In this document: in pieces, positions 1 to 5,295 of the stretch | How positions within the stretch are numbered: position 1 is the stretch's first letter | Layout of the letters: every line of letters starts with the position of its first letter | Source: Chlorobiota bacterium | GTDB taxonomy: Bacteria > Bacteroidota > Ignavibacteria > Kapaibacteriales > NICIL-2 | Direction: 5' to 3' | Assembly (NCBI GenBank): GCA_003695605.1 | Contig: RFIK01000070.1 | Location: 1 to 5,648, forward strand | Length of the DNA stretch: 5,648 nucleotides | Notes under the pieces: model-generated | Databases searched by the model: none | Told to the model about the DNA's origin: nothing | Seen by the model: only the letters and a program-made list of their open reading frames with translations | Program-made: the position numbers and the translations under genes

Positions 1-163
1 ATCGGAATGCATTCGGCAAGGATTGGAAATCAGCAGACTGGATGTTGTTTTGATAGGCTGCCCATCCACCCACATAGATCCACGGTCGGCGCTCTTGAGC
101 AACAAGTTGGACAACTACAATGACTGCAAGACATAACGCCCTCCGCAGCAGAGGTACATTCAT
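1..163 (-). CDS. N-terminus of an exported protein, probably an outer-membrane beta-barrel (partial, cut by window edge)
   Basis: Reading the minus strand from the ATG at 163-161 gives 54 uninterrupted codons to the left edge, beginning MNVPLLRRALCLAVIVVVQ. This is a classic signal peptide: two arginines (7-8), a hydrophobic core (9-18) and probable signal peptidase I cleavage after A22 (LVA|Q). The mature start has aromatic/glycine alternation (W28-I-Y-V-G-G-W-A-A-Y37), then QNNIQSADFQSLPNAF. From memory this resembles the first strand and following loop of outer-membrane barrel or OmpA-like proteins of Chlorobi/Ignavibacteria, which often carry a similar SADF-x-LP segment. The family call is therefore inference; export is well supported. 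No cysteine lies at the cleavage site, so it is not a lipoprotein. An in-frame TAA eleven codons upstream bounds the start; GTG and TTG codons between them are less likely. There is no Shine-Dalgarno sequence. A promoter-like TATATTTG ends 39 nt upstream of the ATG. Confidence 0.72.
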   Translation of the reverse strand, partial: MNVPLLRRALCLAVIVVVQLVAQERRPWIYVGGWAAYQNNIQSADFQSLPNAFR

Positions 164-290
164 GCGCTCGTTCAGCGTGATCAACGGTAGCACTTACCGA
201 AGCAAATATACCAGTTCCCCTCGGCAGAAAACTGCATCCACCGACTAAACGCGCAACCTGCAGAGCACACCATGCGAAAGTTCGTCCCCC
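164..290. other. Intergenic region between the T9SS cargo gene and the left-edge exported gene
   Basis: This 127-nt gap contains no open reading frame that I can support. It holds the TATATTTG candidate promoter and, around its upstream part, a 5-bp inverted repeat (CAGTT at 212-216 and AACTG at 230-234, 13-nt loop). I looked for a terminator for the large gene ending at 291 and found no GC-rich hairpin followed by a T-run on the minus strand, so transcription may read through or end by another mechanism. Confidence 0.5.
203..210 (-). promoter_or_regulatory. Candidate -7 promoter box TATATTTG for the left-edge exported protein
   Basis: The minus strand reads TATATTTG here, an exact match to the Bacteroidota sigma-factor -7 consensus TAnnTTTG. 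The usual -33 element (TTTG or TTG about 19 nt upstream) is only partly matched, by a T-rich GCAGTTTTC around 229-236. The box ends 39 nt before the ATG at 163, which implies a short leader. The motif match is seen; promoter function is inferred. Confidence 0.5.
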
Positions 291-3113
291 TTACTTGACG
301 ACAACAAACGATGTTCGGTAACAACCTATGGGGGTTTCGACTGTCAAGAAAGTAACGCCGCTCGGTGCGCGATCAAGTGATATCTGTAACCGCTCCTGCA
401 CACCGGCAGTGAGCGTGATGGTACGTCGCTCGAGGAGTATGCCGGTGGTAGATCGAAGCTCGAGCGTATAGATACCTTCGATGGGATTTTCAACCGCTAC
501 AGTCACGTACTCCGATGCGGGGTTGGGGTGCAGACGAAGTCGGAGTGTGCCTCCGAGCACAATATCACGCGCAAAGCAGTATGGGTCGAGCGACAAAAGA
601 CCGTTGACCGTTCGTACTCCAGGCGGCTTGAGCACATCGCGAACTGCAATCGTCGCAATACGGACCGAATCGCGCAGCAGACGTGAGGCTAAGCCTCTCC
701 CTTGGATTGTACCCAGAAGGTATGGCTCAGTTGTTCGGAGTGTCACGCCTTCGCGAACGATGCGGATGGTATACCATTCATCGCCGCCAATGCTCGACTC
801 AAGGAGCCTACCATGAGAAACACCCGTAAAATCGAACAAGCGGGCATTGATGCGGACAGTGTACTCAACCGTTGCATCAACGATCGAGTCCTGCTCACTG
901 ACGAGCTGCAACGTGATCGGGATGCTGAACGGCTGACCAATTGCACCGTGCGTATCTATTGCTTTCGCGATGGTGGTGATGCGCTTATCGTAGGACGATA
1001 GCTGCACTGGTTGAATGTAGGTCCATGGGCACGGCAGGAGCACTTCCAACTCAACCCGGACGACTGTTGTATCTGGCACGTGCGGTGTGTACTTGAGCTT
1101 GATATCGAGCCGCTCCCCAACCTTGAGCACTTGGCCGTTGATACTTGCGACCTGCCGTCCACCAATAAAGAGCCCACTAATGCGAAGGTCGGGATAGTAC
1201 GGCGTGATGCGAATTCCGCTGAGCGTCAGCGGTTCATCATCGGTGTTGACAAAGTAGATCGTCTGCTCCGGATAGTCAAGCAACGTTTCGCGATCGAGGA
1301 ACTGTGCATCACCGCCACCACTCATCGAAACTGGATTGAACTCCGTCGTAAACGGCGACGAACTTCCCTGGCAATCGATGCTATCGTAGACGGTCACCGT
1401 GAACGTTCCGGGTTGACTGACGGCAATTGTCGGTGTCGTTGCGCCGGTGCTCCACTGGTAGCGTGCAAACCCTGGTGTTGCACGCAGCTCGATGGTTGTT
1501 CCTGCACAGAACTTGGTCGGTCCTGTGATTGCAGGCTGTGGAGTGGTATTTGCACGGATAATTTGCGGTGGAGAGGTGTTGACGCACCCATTCGAGTCGG
1601 TCACGGTCACGGTATAGGCGCCGGCCTGTTGGTCGCTGATCGTAATCCGTCGTGAGCGTGCACCGTTCGACCAGACGTAGGCGGTGAATCCTTCGCCTGC
1701 ATCAAGAGTAGTGGTTTCACCAGGGCAGAGGTGGGAGCGCCCTTCGACTGTAATGCGAGGCTCCGGCAGCGGATGCACAATGACTGCTGCATCGGCGTAG
1801 TAGTCGCAGCCTTTTTCGCGATCGCGGACGCGCAACGAGACTGTCGATCGGCCGCTCGAATCCCACCGGATGCGCACGACATTCGATAGTGGATCTCCGA
1901 CGATGACACCCCCAGCACCTTCGATTTGCCAGAGGTACTCGTAGTAGCGATTGTATGCCGTGCCGAAGATGATGGATTTGCCTTGGCAGATCTCGGGTGG
2001 CAAGGCAAAGCTTGCAATCGGAGGCTCGGTGACCGTTACACGCACCGTCGCACGCTGAACGCACCCTTGCGCATCCCGGACGAGGAGACGGTAGAGCCGC
2101 GTTGCCGGTGGCACAAGCCGCTGCACTGCCGCGTGCCGATCGAACGTATCGCTTGCTGGCCGACCTTGTTCATCGAAAACTTCCCACTCGAATTGGTACG
2201 GTGGAACTCCACCACTGACCATTGCCGAATCGCCGAGCTGGATTTCCTTTCCATAACAAATCGAGGTATCGCGCAGTTGCAGTCTCATCGCTGGCTTGAC
2301 CTGCACAAGAATGCTATCGGTCCGCGTGCACCCTTTTGCGTCGGTGACGGTGCAATAGTAGCGCGTCGTCGAGCTGGGAAAGACTGTCGGGTTGGGAATA
2401 TCCGGCGAGCTAATCCCAGTCGGCGGTGACCATACAACGCGGTACGGCGGTGAGCCACCCTGTGCAAGTGGATTTGCCCCGACCTGCACTGGCTCACCCG
2501 GGCAGATCTGGAATGATCGCTGTGCCAGTGCAAGAGTAATCGGCTGGGTCACTGTGATGGATGCAGTATCGAGTGCAACGCATCCCCGCGCATCGGTGAC
2601 GCGAAGGACGATACTTCGTTGCTGAACGTGCTCCGCAGGGAATGTCGGATTCGACGAGGTGGCATTCTGCGCAGATGGCGGCAGCCCAATCCACTCGAAC
2701 ACATACGGTGGCTCACCGCCGTACGCGGTCGGCGCTCCTCCGAGTACAACATCCTTCCCCACGCAAACCTCGATATCGCCACCAGCTGTAATCCTCGGTG
2801 GGATGAACATGACCAGAAACACTGTGTCACGCCCAACTGCACCGTCGGCGTCGGTGACAGTGAGGATGTACCGCTGATTCGATCGAAGCGCGGTCAAGAT
2901 TGGATTGGGTGAACTCGGATCACTCAAGCCCAGCGGCGGATCCCACTGGTACCGGTACGGAGCGCGTCCGCCGAGTGCTGTCGGCGAGCCGCCAAGTTGT
3001 GCTGTCTGTCCTTGACACAACTGGAGGGTATCCTTCCCGGCATCAACAGTGATCTGCGCGTGCAGCGCTTGGGAAAGCAGCAGCACGCACAGTGCGGCAA
3101 GAAATGTCCGCAT
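291..3113 (-). CDS. Large secreted T9SS cargo protein with seven tandem Ig/PKD-like domains
   Basis: A 940-residue protein, probably exported by Sec and then moved to the cell surface or medium by the type IX secretion system. The chosen ATG (3113-3111) gives the signal peptide MRTFLAALCVLLLSQALHA with cleavage after A19. Longer in-frame starts lack a signal at the N-terminus. Residues 21-590 hold seven Ig-like repeats of about 70-90 residues, each starting with a C-x-G turn (C33, C117, C204, C286, C376, C463, C536). The first four carry a GG-x-x-PY-x-x-x-W signature, and most end in VTD-x-x-GC. Residues about 600-850 match nothing I recognise. Residues 856-940 form a type A sorting domain (LHPNPAS at 861-867, PSGVTFLTVET near 917-927, final basic residue). 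There is no catalytic motif, so an adhesive, structural or surface-layer role is likely but unproven. The 3113 start has no Shine-Dalgarno sequence. Confidence 0.9.
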   Translation of the reverse strand: MRTFLAALCVLLLSQALHAQITVDAGKDTLQLCQGQTAQLGGSPTALGGRAPYRYQWDPPLGLSDPSSPNPILTALRSNQRYILTVTDADGAVGRDTVFLVMFIPPRITAGGDIEVCVGKDVVLGGAPTAYGGEPPYVFEWIGLPPSAQNATSSNPTFPAEHVQQRSIVLRVTDARGCVALDTASITVTQPITLALAQRSFQICPGEPVQVGANPLAQGGSPPYRVVWSPPTGISSPDIPNPTVFPSSTTRYYCTVTDAKGCTRTDSILVQVKPAMRLQLRDTSICYGKEIQLGDSAMVSGGVPPYQFEWEVFDEQGRPASDTFDRHAAVQRLVPPATRLYRLLVRDAQGCVQRATVRVTVTEPPIASFALPPEICQGKSIIFGTAYNRYYEYLWQIEGAGGVIVGDPLSNVVRIRWDSSGRSTVSLRVRDREKGCDYYADAAVIVHPLPEPRITVEGRSHLCPGETTTLDAGEGFTAYVWSNGARSRRITISDQQAGAYTVTVTDSNGCVNTSPPQIIRANTTPQPAITGPTKFCAGTTIELRATPGFARYQWSTGATTPTIAVSQPGTFTVTVYDSIDCQGSSSPFTTEFNPVSMSGGGDAQFLDRETLLDYPEQTIYFVNTDDEPLTLSGIRITPYYPDLRISGLFIGGRQVASINGQVLKVGERLDIKLKYTPHVPDTTVVRVELEVLLPCPWTYIQPVQLSSYDKRITTIAKAIDTHGAIGQPFSIPITLQLVSEQDSIVDATVEYTVRINARLFDFTGVSHGRLLESSIGGDEWYTIRIVREGVTLRTTEPYLLGTIQGRGLASRLLRDSVRIATIAVRDVLKPPGVRTVNGLLSLDPYCFARDIVLGGTLRLRLHPNPASEYVTVAVENPIEGIYTLELRSTTGILLERRTITLTAGVQERLQISLDRAPSGVTFLTVETPIGCYRTSFVVVK
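294..548 (-). other. T9SS type A C-terminal sorting domain (within the large cargo protein)
   Basis: Residues 856-940 of the large protein show the usual Por-secretion tail. It begins with an LRLHPNPAS-type motif, followed by hydrophobic strands (EYVTVAVE, GIYTLELRSTTG, a GILLERRTI turn, LQISLDRAPSG, TFLTVET) and a terminal FVVVK. In known T9SS substrates this domain is recognised by the translocon and often cleaved on the surface. Its presence implies that the organism encodes T9SS elsewhere; none of those genes is in this window. Confidence 0.88.
564..1316 (-). other. Unassigned region of the cargo protein between the Ig-like array and sorting domain
   Basis: Residues about 600-850 do not follow the C-x-G repeat pattern. 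Two parts can be seen. Residues 604-706 are beta-rich (TIYFVNTDDEPLTLSGIRI, a KVGERLDIKLKYTP segment), resembling the ASH/HYDIN-like Ig folds found in FCB secreted proteins. Residues 712-850 form a second beta-rich stretch, including PFSIPITLQLV and EYTVRINARLFDFTG, which could be cohesin-like. Both fold suggestions are inferences from strand pattern only. Confidence 0.4.
1344..3053 (-). repeat. Array of seven Ig/PKD-like protein repeats
   Basis: Residues 21-590 carry seven tandem domains with approximate boundaries 21-103, 106-189, 191-273, 275-363, 366-448, 450-520 and 526-590. The leading cysteines are spaced 84, 87, 82, 90, 87 and 73 residues apart. A second cysteine closes domains 2-7 (C178, C262, C351, C436, C510, C581), suggesting one disulfide per domain; domain 1 lacks it. 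Domains 1-4 share LGG/GGxPPY signatures, whereas domains 5-7 are shorter or diverged. The repeats are protein-level: I see no long identical DNA copies, so they look old rather than freshly duplicated. Confidence 0.8.
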
Positions 3114-3189
3114 AGCGTGCCCGGGAATGGTGTGCAGCCTTTTGTCACATGAGGACAGCATAAAACGTGCCAAGCTCCGGCATCCAACG

Positions 3190-3230
3190 AACATTGCACA
3201 CTCCATGCACAAACATACGAACGCAATGTT
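3190..3230. repeat. Inverted repeat AACATTGC / GCAATGTT flanking the candidate promoter
   Basis: AACATTGC at 3190-3197 and its perfect reverse complement GCAATGTT at 3223-3230 are separated by 25 nt. Flanking CG/CG bases nearly extend the arms but for one extra T. The repeat surrounds the TATGTTTG box. It could be an operator or a leader hairpin, or chance; an 8-bp match in a 200-nt region is suggestive, not decisive. Confidence 0.35.
3210..3217 (-). promoter_or_regulatory. Candidate -7 promoter box TATGTTTG for the T9SS cargo gene
   Basis: The minus strand reads TATGTTTG, an exact fit to the Bacteroidota -7 consensus TAnnTTTG. No TTTG or TTG element is seen about 19 nt upstream, so only half the promoter is supported. 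It lies 96 nt before the ATG at 3113, implying a leader of roughly 90 nt. A sigma70-like alternative nearer the gene (TTGGCA near 3170, 17 nt, then a poor -10) is weaker. Confidence 0.35.
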
Positions 3231-3309
3231 TCGCTGGAGTATCTGCACGTCGTGGCACCGTCCATATGCTGCCCATCATCAGTATCGGCAGGGTCGAGCA
3301 GAACTGAAC

Positions 3310-3771
3310 TTATTGACCAGAGCTCCCGAAAAGTGCCGCGATCACTTTTGCACGGTGATCAAAAATTCGCGATAGCTGCCGCTTGATCCAAATGCAGTGG
3401 GAAATTTTCCCCAGCAGTCCCAATGGCAACAGGTAGAGCACTTCATCCTCGATGAGCGTTCCACGCCCCTCGAGGGATGAAAAGCGATGCGTGTGATGCC
3501 AGAATGCATACGGTCCGCGCAGTTGCACATCAACGAACATGAAGGGTGGTTCATAGCGAGCAATGTACGTTGTCCAGCGAAATGGAATACCCGCAAGCCG
3601 CACGCGGTAATCAATGAGTGCGCCACGCTCCATCGGTATTGGCGGCGGTGTCAGAATTTCAAAGCCAAGTTCCGGTGGAGTGATGCGCTCGAGATTTTCT
3701 GGACGCTCGAAAAACGCAAAAACCACTTCCAGCGGATGGCGGACAATCTGGCGACGGTAGAGACGCTCCAT
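3310..3771 (-). CDS. SRPBCC (START-like) family protein
   Basis: A 153-residue protein fitting a single-domain SRPBCC helix-grip fold, which binds hydrophobic ligands in a deep cavity. Visible landmarks are the N-terminal strand and helix (RRQIVRHPLEVVFAFFERPENLERITPP, residues 6-33), an FEILTPPP-type strand (37-44), IDYRVRLAGIPFRWTTYI (53-70), a conserved GPYAFWHHTHRF block (86-97) and a C-terminal helix (RQLSRIFDHRAKVI, 131-144). These match a widespread subgroup annotated only as SRPBCC, cyclase/dehydrase-like or ligand-binding; substrate and reaction are unknown. The subgroup is sometimes found near sugar-epimerase or redox genes. There is no signal peptide, so it is presumably cytoplasmic. 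The length is normal and the protein complete. The ATG at 3771 has no Shine-Dalgarno sequence. The gene starts 82 nt after the thioredoxin gene and could be the last member of that operon. Confidence 0.85.
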   Translation of the reverse strand: MERLYRRQIVRHPLEVVFAFFERPENLERITPPELGFEILTPPPIPMERGALIDYRVRLAGIPFRWTTYIARYEPPFMFVDVQLRGPYAFWHHTHRFSSLEGRGTLIEDEVLYLLPLGLLGKISHCIWIKRQLSRIFDHRAKVIAALFGSSGQ

Positions 3772-3853
3772 CGGTCAATGACAGGCTACATGTTCAACCC
3801 TCGCAGAACTTCGAGCACTACGCGCAAAGTTCCGCGCACGGTTCCGTCCAGCT
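3772..3853. other. 82-nt gap between the thioredoxin and SRPBCC genes
   Basis: No gene is supported here. On the minus strand TGCGCG occurs twice, separated by GAACTT. GAACTT (3806-3811) and AAGTTC (3827-3832) also form a 6-bp inverted repeat with a 15-nt loop. GAACTTTG differs by one base from the TAnnTTTG box, so a weak promoter for the SRPBCC gene is possible. There is no T-run terminator. Confidence 0.3.
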
Positions 3854-4315
3854 CTACTTGCGAACCTGGTCGATCAGCTCGATCGCTTCCGGCAGTGTCA
3901 GCTCTCCCTCGTGGACGACACGCTGAGCGCCTCGCTCGATGATCGTCATTGGTATTGCACCGGACCATGCCGGGGAAATTGCGTCAATCTGCCCGGTACG
4001 TAAGCGCTCTGCAAGGTGGTAAACCTTCACACCGCCGAACCCACGCCGCTGCCAAAACTCACGCACACGGATACTATCGGCAGGAGCGTCGAGGCTCACC
4101 AACTCGACGGTAATCTCGGGCATCCGCTGCGCAAGCGTATCGAAAATTGGGAGCTCCTCGATGCAAGGCTTGCACCAAGTCGCCCAGAAGTTCCGCACGT
4201 ACACCCGCGTGCTGTCACTTCGTGCTGCAAGCAACTCGGCGATAGTGATCGGCTGAATCTGCTGTGCAACACCTGGTACTACTCCCAGTACAACAAGTGC
4301 GGCGACCTTGATCAT
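3854..4315 (-). CDS. TlpA/ResA-type exported thioredoxin-like protein
   Basis: A 153-residue thioredoxin-fold protein, likely a periplasmic thiol-disulfide oxidoreductase. An N-terminal hydrophobic segment (MIKVAALVVLGVVPGVA) is a probable signal peptide or membrane anchor. The active site is NFWATWCKPC with C48 and C51 at the start of the first helix, a TlpA/ResA hallmark. IPMTII at 121-126 supplies the cis-proline (P122) that faces the active site. The TlpA family typically keeps partner cysteines reduced, for example in cytochrome c maturation, but the partner here is unknown. The ATG at 4315-4313 is preferred over the in-frame ATG at 4450 because it creates the signal peptide and forms a 4-nt ATGA overlap with the upstream gene's stop. 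There is no Shine-Dalgarno sequence, so translation is probably coupled. The residues upstream of M1 in the longer frame are out-of-frame readings of the acyltransferase gene. Confidence 0.88.
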   Translation of the reverse strand: MIKVAALVVLGVVPGVAQQIQPITIAELLAARSDSTRVYVRNFWATWCKPCIEELPIFDTLAQRMPEITVELVSLDAPADSIRVREFWQRRGFGGVKVYHLAERLRTGQIDAISPAWSGAIPMTIIERGAQRVVHEGELTLPEAIELIDQVRK

Positions 4316-5295
4316 CTGCCAAAGCGGTAGTGGAACGTTGTTCGAAGGACGCCGCGGGAGTCGAAGCGCTCTTTGAACGCAATCAAGCTCAGCGACGGAG
4401 TCATCGGATCTGGCGATTTGGTGTCCTGCGATACTCCAATGTCCACCCAACGATAGCCTTCTGCATACCCGCGGCGGACGATTTCGTACATGAGGAGGTA
4501 AATCGGACGGTAGTGCTCGTACTGGTAGCGCAGCATGTTGTAGAAGCAGAGGACAACGCGCTCGTTCGTCAAAAAAAGAAGCGAGCCAGCAATCGGAATT
4601 TCATGCGCATAGACCATGAGCAGTCGGAGGTGCTCTGGGACAAGCGTGCGCAAACGTTCTAGATCGTCGAGTGTGTGGGTCGGACGTGCACCGTGACGCG
4701 CTTTATTCTCGAGCAGGATGTCGTAGAAGGTGGAGTAGTCCTCGCTTTCCTCGACACGAAGGATCCCCTCGCGAAGAATTTTCCGAATACTCTTGCGGGC
4801 GGTTTTGTCGAAGTAGTCGAGAAAACGTTCGCGCCGAACCAATGGGATTGCATGCGAGATGTAGTGCAGCTCAAATCCGAAGCGGCGATAGAGCATGGCA
4901 TACTCGAAGTGCTGGTTCAGCTCGCGGGCATAGATGATCGGCGGTGGAATGATGAAGGCATCGCTCCAACCTTGCCTGCGCCCGTAGTCGAGGAATGCAT
5001 CCACAATCTCCAAACACATCGCAAACGGCAAATCCGGCGCAACAAAGCCACCATAACTTGCTCCGACGGGCGACCAGAATTGGTTTGGTCGGTCGGGGAA
5101 AAATCCTCCCGGCAGTACAGCCACGAGCCGATCGCCAGCACGAAACATCAAGTGGTGGAACTCGAACTTCCCCGGGGCGTGGTAATCGAGAAATGCTTGG
5201 CGATGGAACATCGTCGCATTGTTGCATTGGTGGAGGAACGCCTCCCACTGCGCTCGATCAGCAGGCGTGTAGCGGGTAACTGTGATGTGCTCCAT
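4312..5295 (-). CDS. GNAT/FemAB-like acyltransferase
   Basis: A 327-residue protein of the FemAB-like, two-domain GNAT superfamily. Members transfer acyl or aminoacyl groups, often to cell-envelope precursors or polysaccharides; the substrate here is unknown. The N-terminal half (residues 1-145) has MFHRQAFLDYH, a WSPVGASYGGFVAP segment (74-87) and an RRFGFE strand, as in the first GNAT-like lobe. The C-terminal half (150-327) has the typical KTARKSIRKILREG helix (164-177), YDILLENKARHGARPTHTLDDL (191-212), the IAGSLLFLTNERVVLCFYNM core (235-254) and the closing WVDIGVSQ-PSLSLIAFKERF pattern (283-311). These features match the BioF2-like Acetyltransf_6 group. There is no signal peptide, so it acts in the cytoplasm. 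The ATG at 5295 is chosen because it has AGGAGG 9 nt upstream and overlaps the bamD stop in TAATG; the longer frame to 5403 would overlap bamD by over 100 nt. Confidence 0.85.
   Translation of the reverse strand: MEHITVTRYTPADRAQWEAFLHQCNNATMFHRQAFLDYHAPGKFEFHHLMFRAGDRLVAVLPGGFFPDRPNQFWSPVGASYGGFVAPDLPFAMCLEIVDAFLDYGRRQGWSDAFIIPPPIIYARELNQHFEYAMLYRRFGFELHYISHAIPLVRRERFLDYFDKTARKSIRKILREGILRVEESEDYSTFYDILLENKARHGARPTHTLDDLERLRTLVPEHLRLLMVYAHEIPIAGSLLFLTNERVVLCFYNMLRYQYEHYRPIYLLMYEIVRRGYAEGYRWVDIGVSQDTKSPDPMTPSLSLIAFKERFDSRGVLRTTFHYRFGR

Larger units (their letters stand above)
3114..3309. other. Intergenic region upstream of the T9SS cargo gene
   Basis: A 196-nt gap between the SRPBCC gene stop and the cargo ATG. 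It contains a TAnnTTTG-type candidate promoter (3210-3217) nested in an 8-bp inverted repeat (3190-3230). A weak hairpin (CTGCC at 3269-3273, GGCAG at 3287-3291) follows the SRPBCC gene but has no T-run. The longer in-frame extension of the cargo gene through this region (to 3248) gives no signal peptide at its N-terminus and is not believed to be translated. Confidence 0.5.

Noticed and set aside
1011..1655. Plus-strand open frame of 214 codons
   Set aside because: It is antisense to the T9SS cargo gene; the translation is cysteine- and arginine-rich without domain pattern.
3078..3113. Possible lipoprotein signal in the cargo protein (Cys9 in LAALC)
   Set aside because: The residue before Cys is leucine and the cysteine sits within the hydrophobic core; a standard cleavage site follows at LHA|Q.
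3114..3248. 45-codon N-terminal extension of the large cargo gene up to an ATG at 3248
   Set aside because: The extension has no signal peptide at its N-terminus, would bury the clear MRTFLAALCVLLL signal, and runs through the promoter-like region.
3269..3291. Hairpin CTGCC / GGCAG after the SRPBCC gene as a terminator
   Set aside because: The stem is only 5 bp, the loop is long and no T-run follows on the minus strand.
3786..3968. Minus-strand 60-codon frame ending in a plausible-looking VELDGTVRGTLRVVLEVLRGLNM tail
   Set aside because: Its first two thirds are an out-of-frame reading of the thioredoxin C-terminus with arginine-rich nonsense. The thioredoxin has a natural end without needing a frameshift, so the tail is probably chance.
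4316..4450. 45-codon extension of the thioredoxin gene up to an ATG at 4450
   Set aside because: It lies wholly inside the acyltransferase gene in another frame; the ATGA overlap and signal peptide fix the start at 4315.
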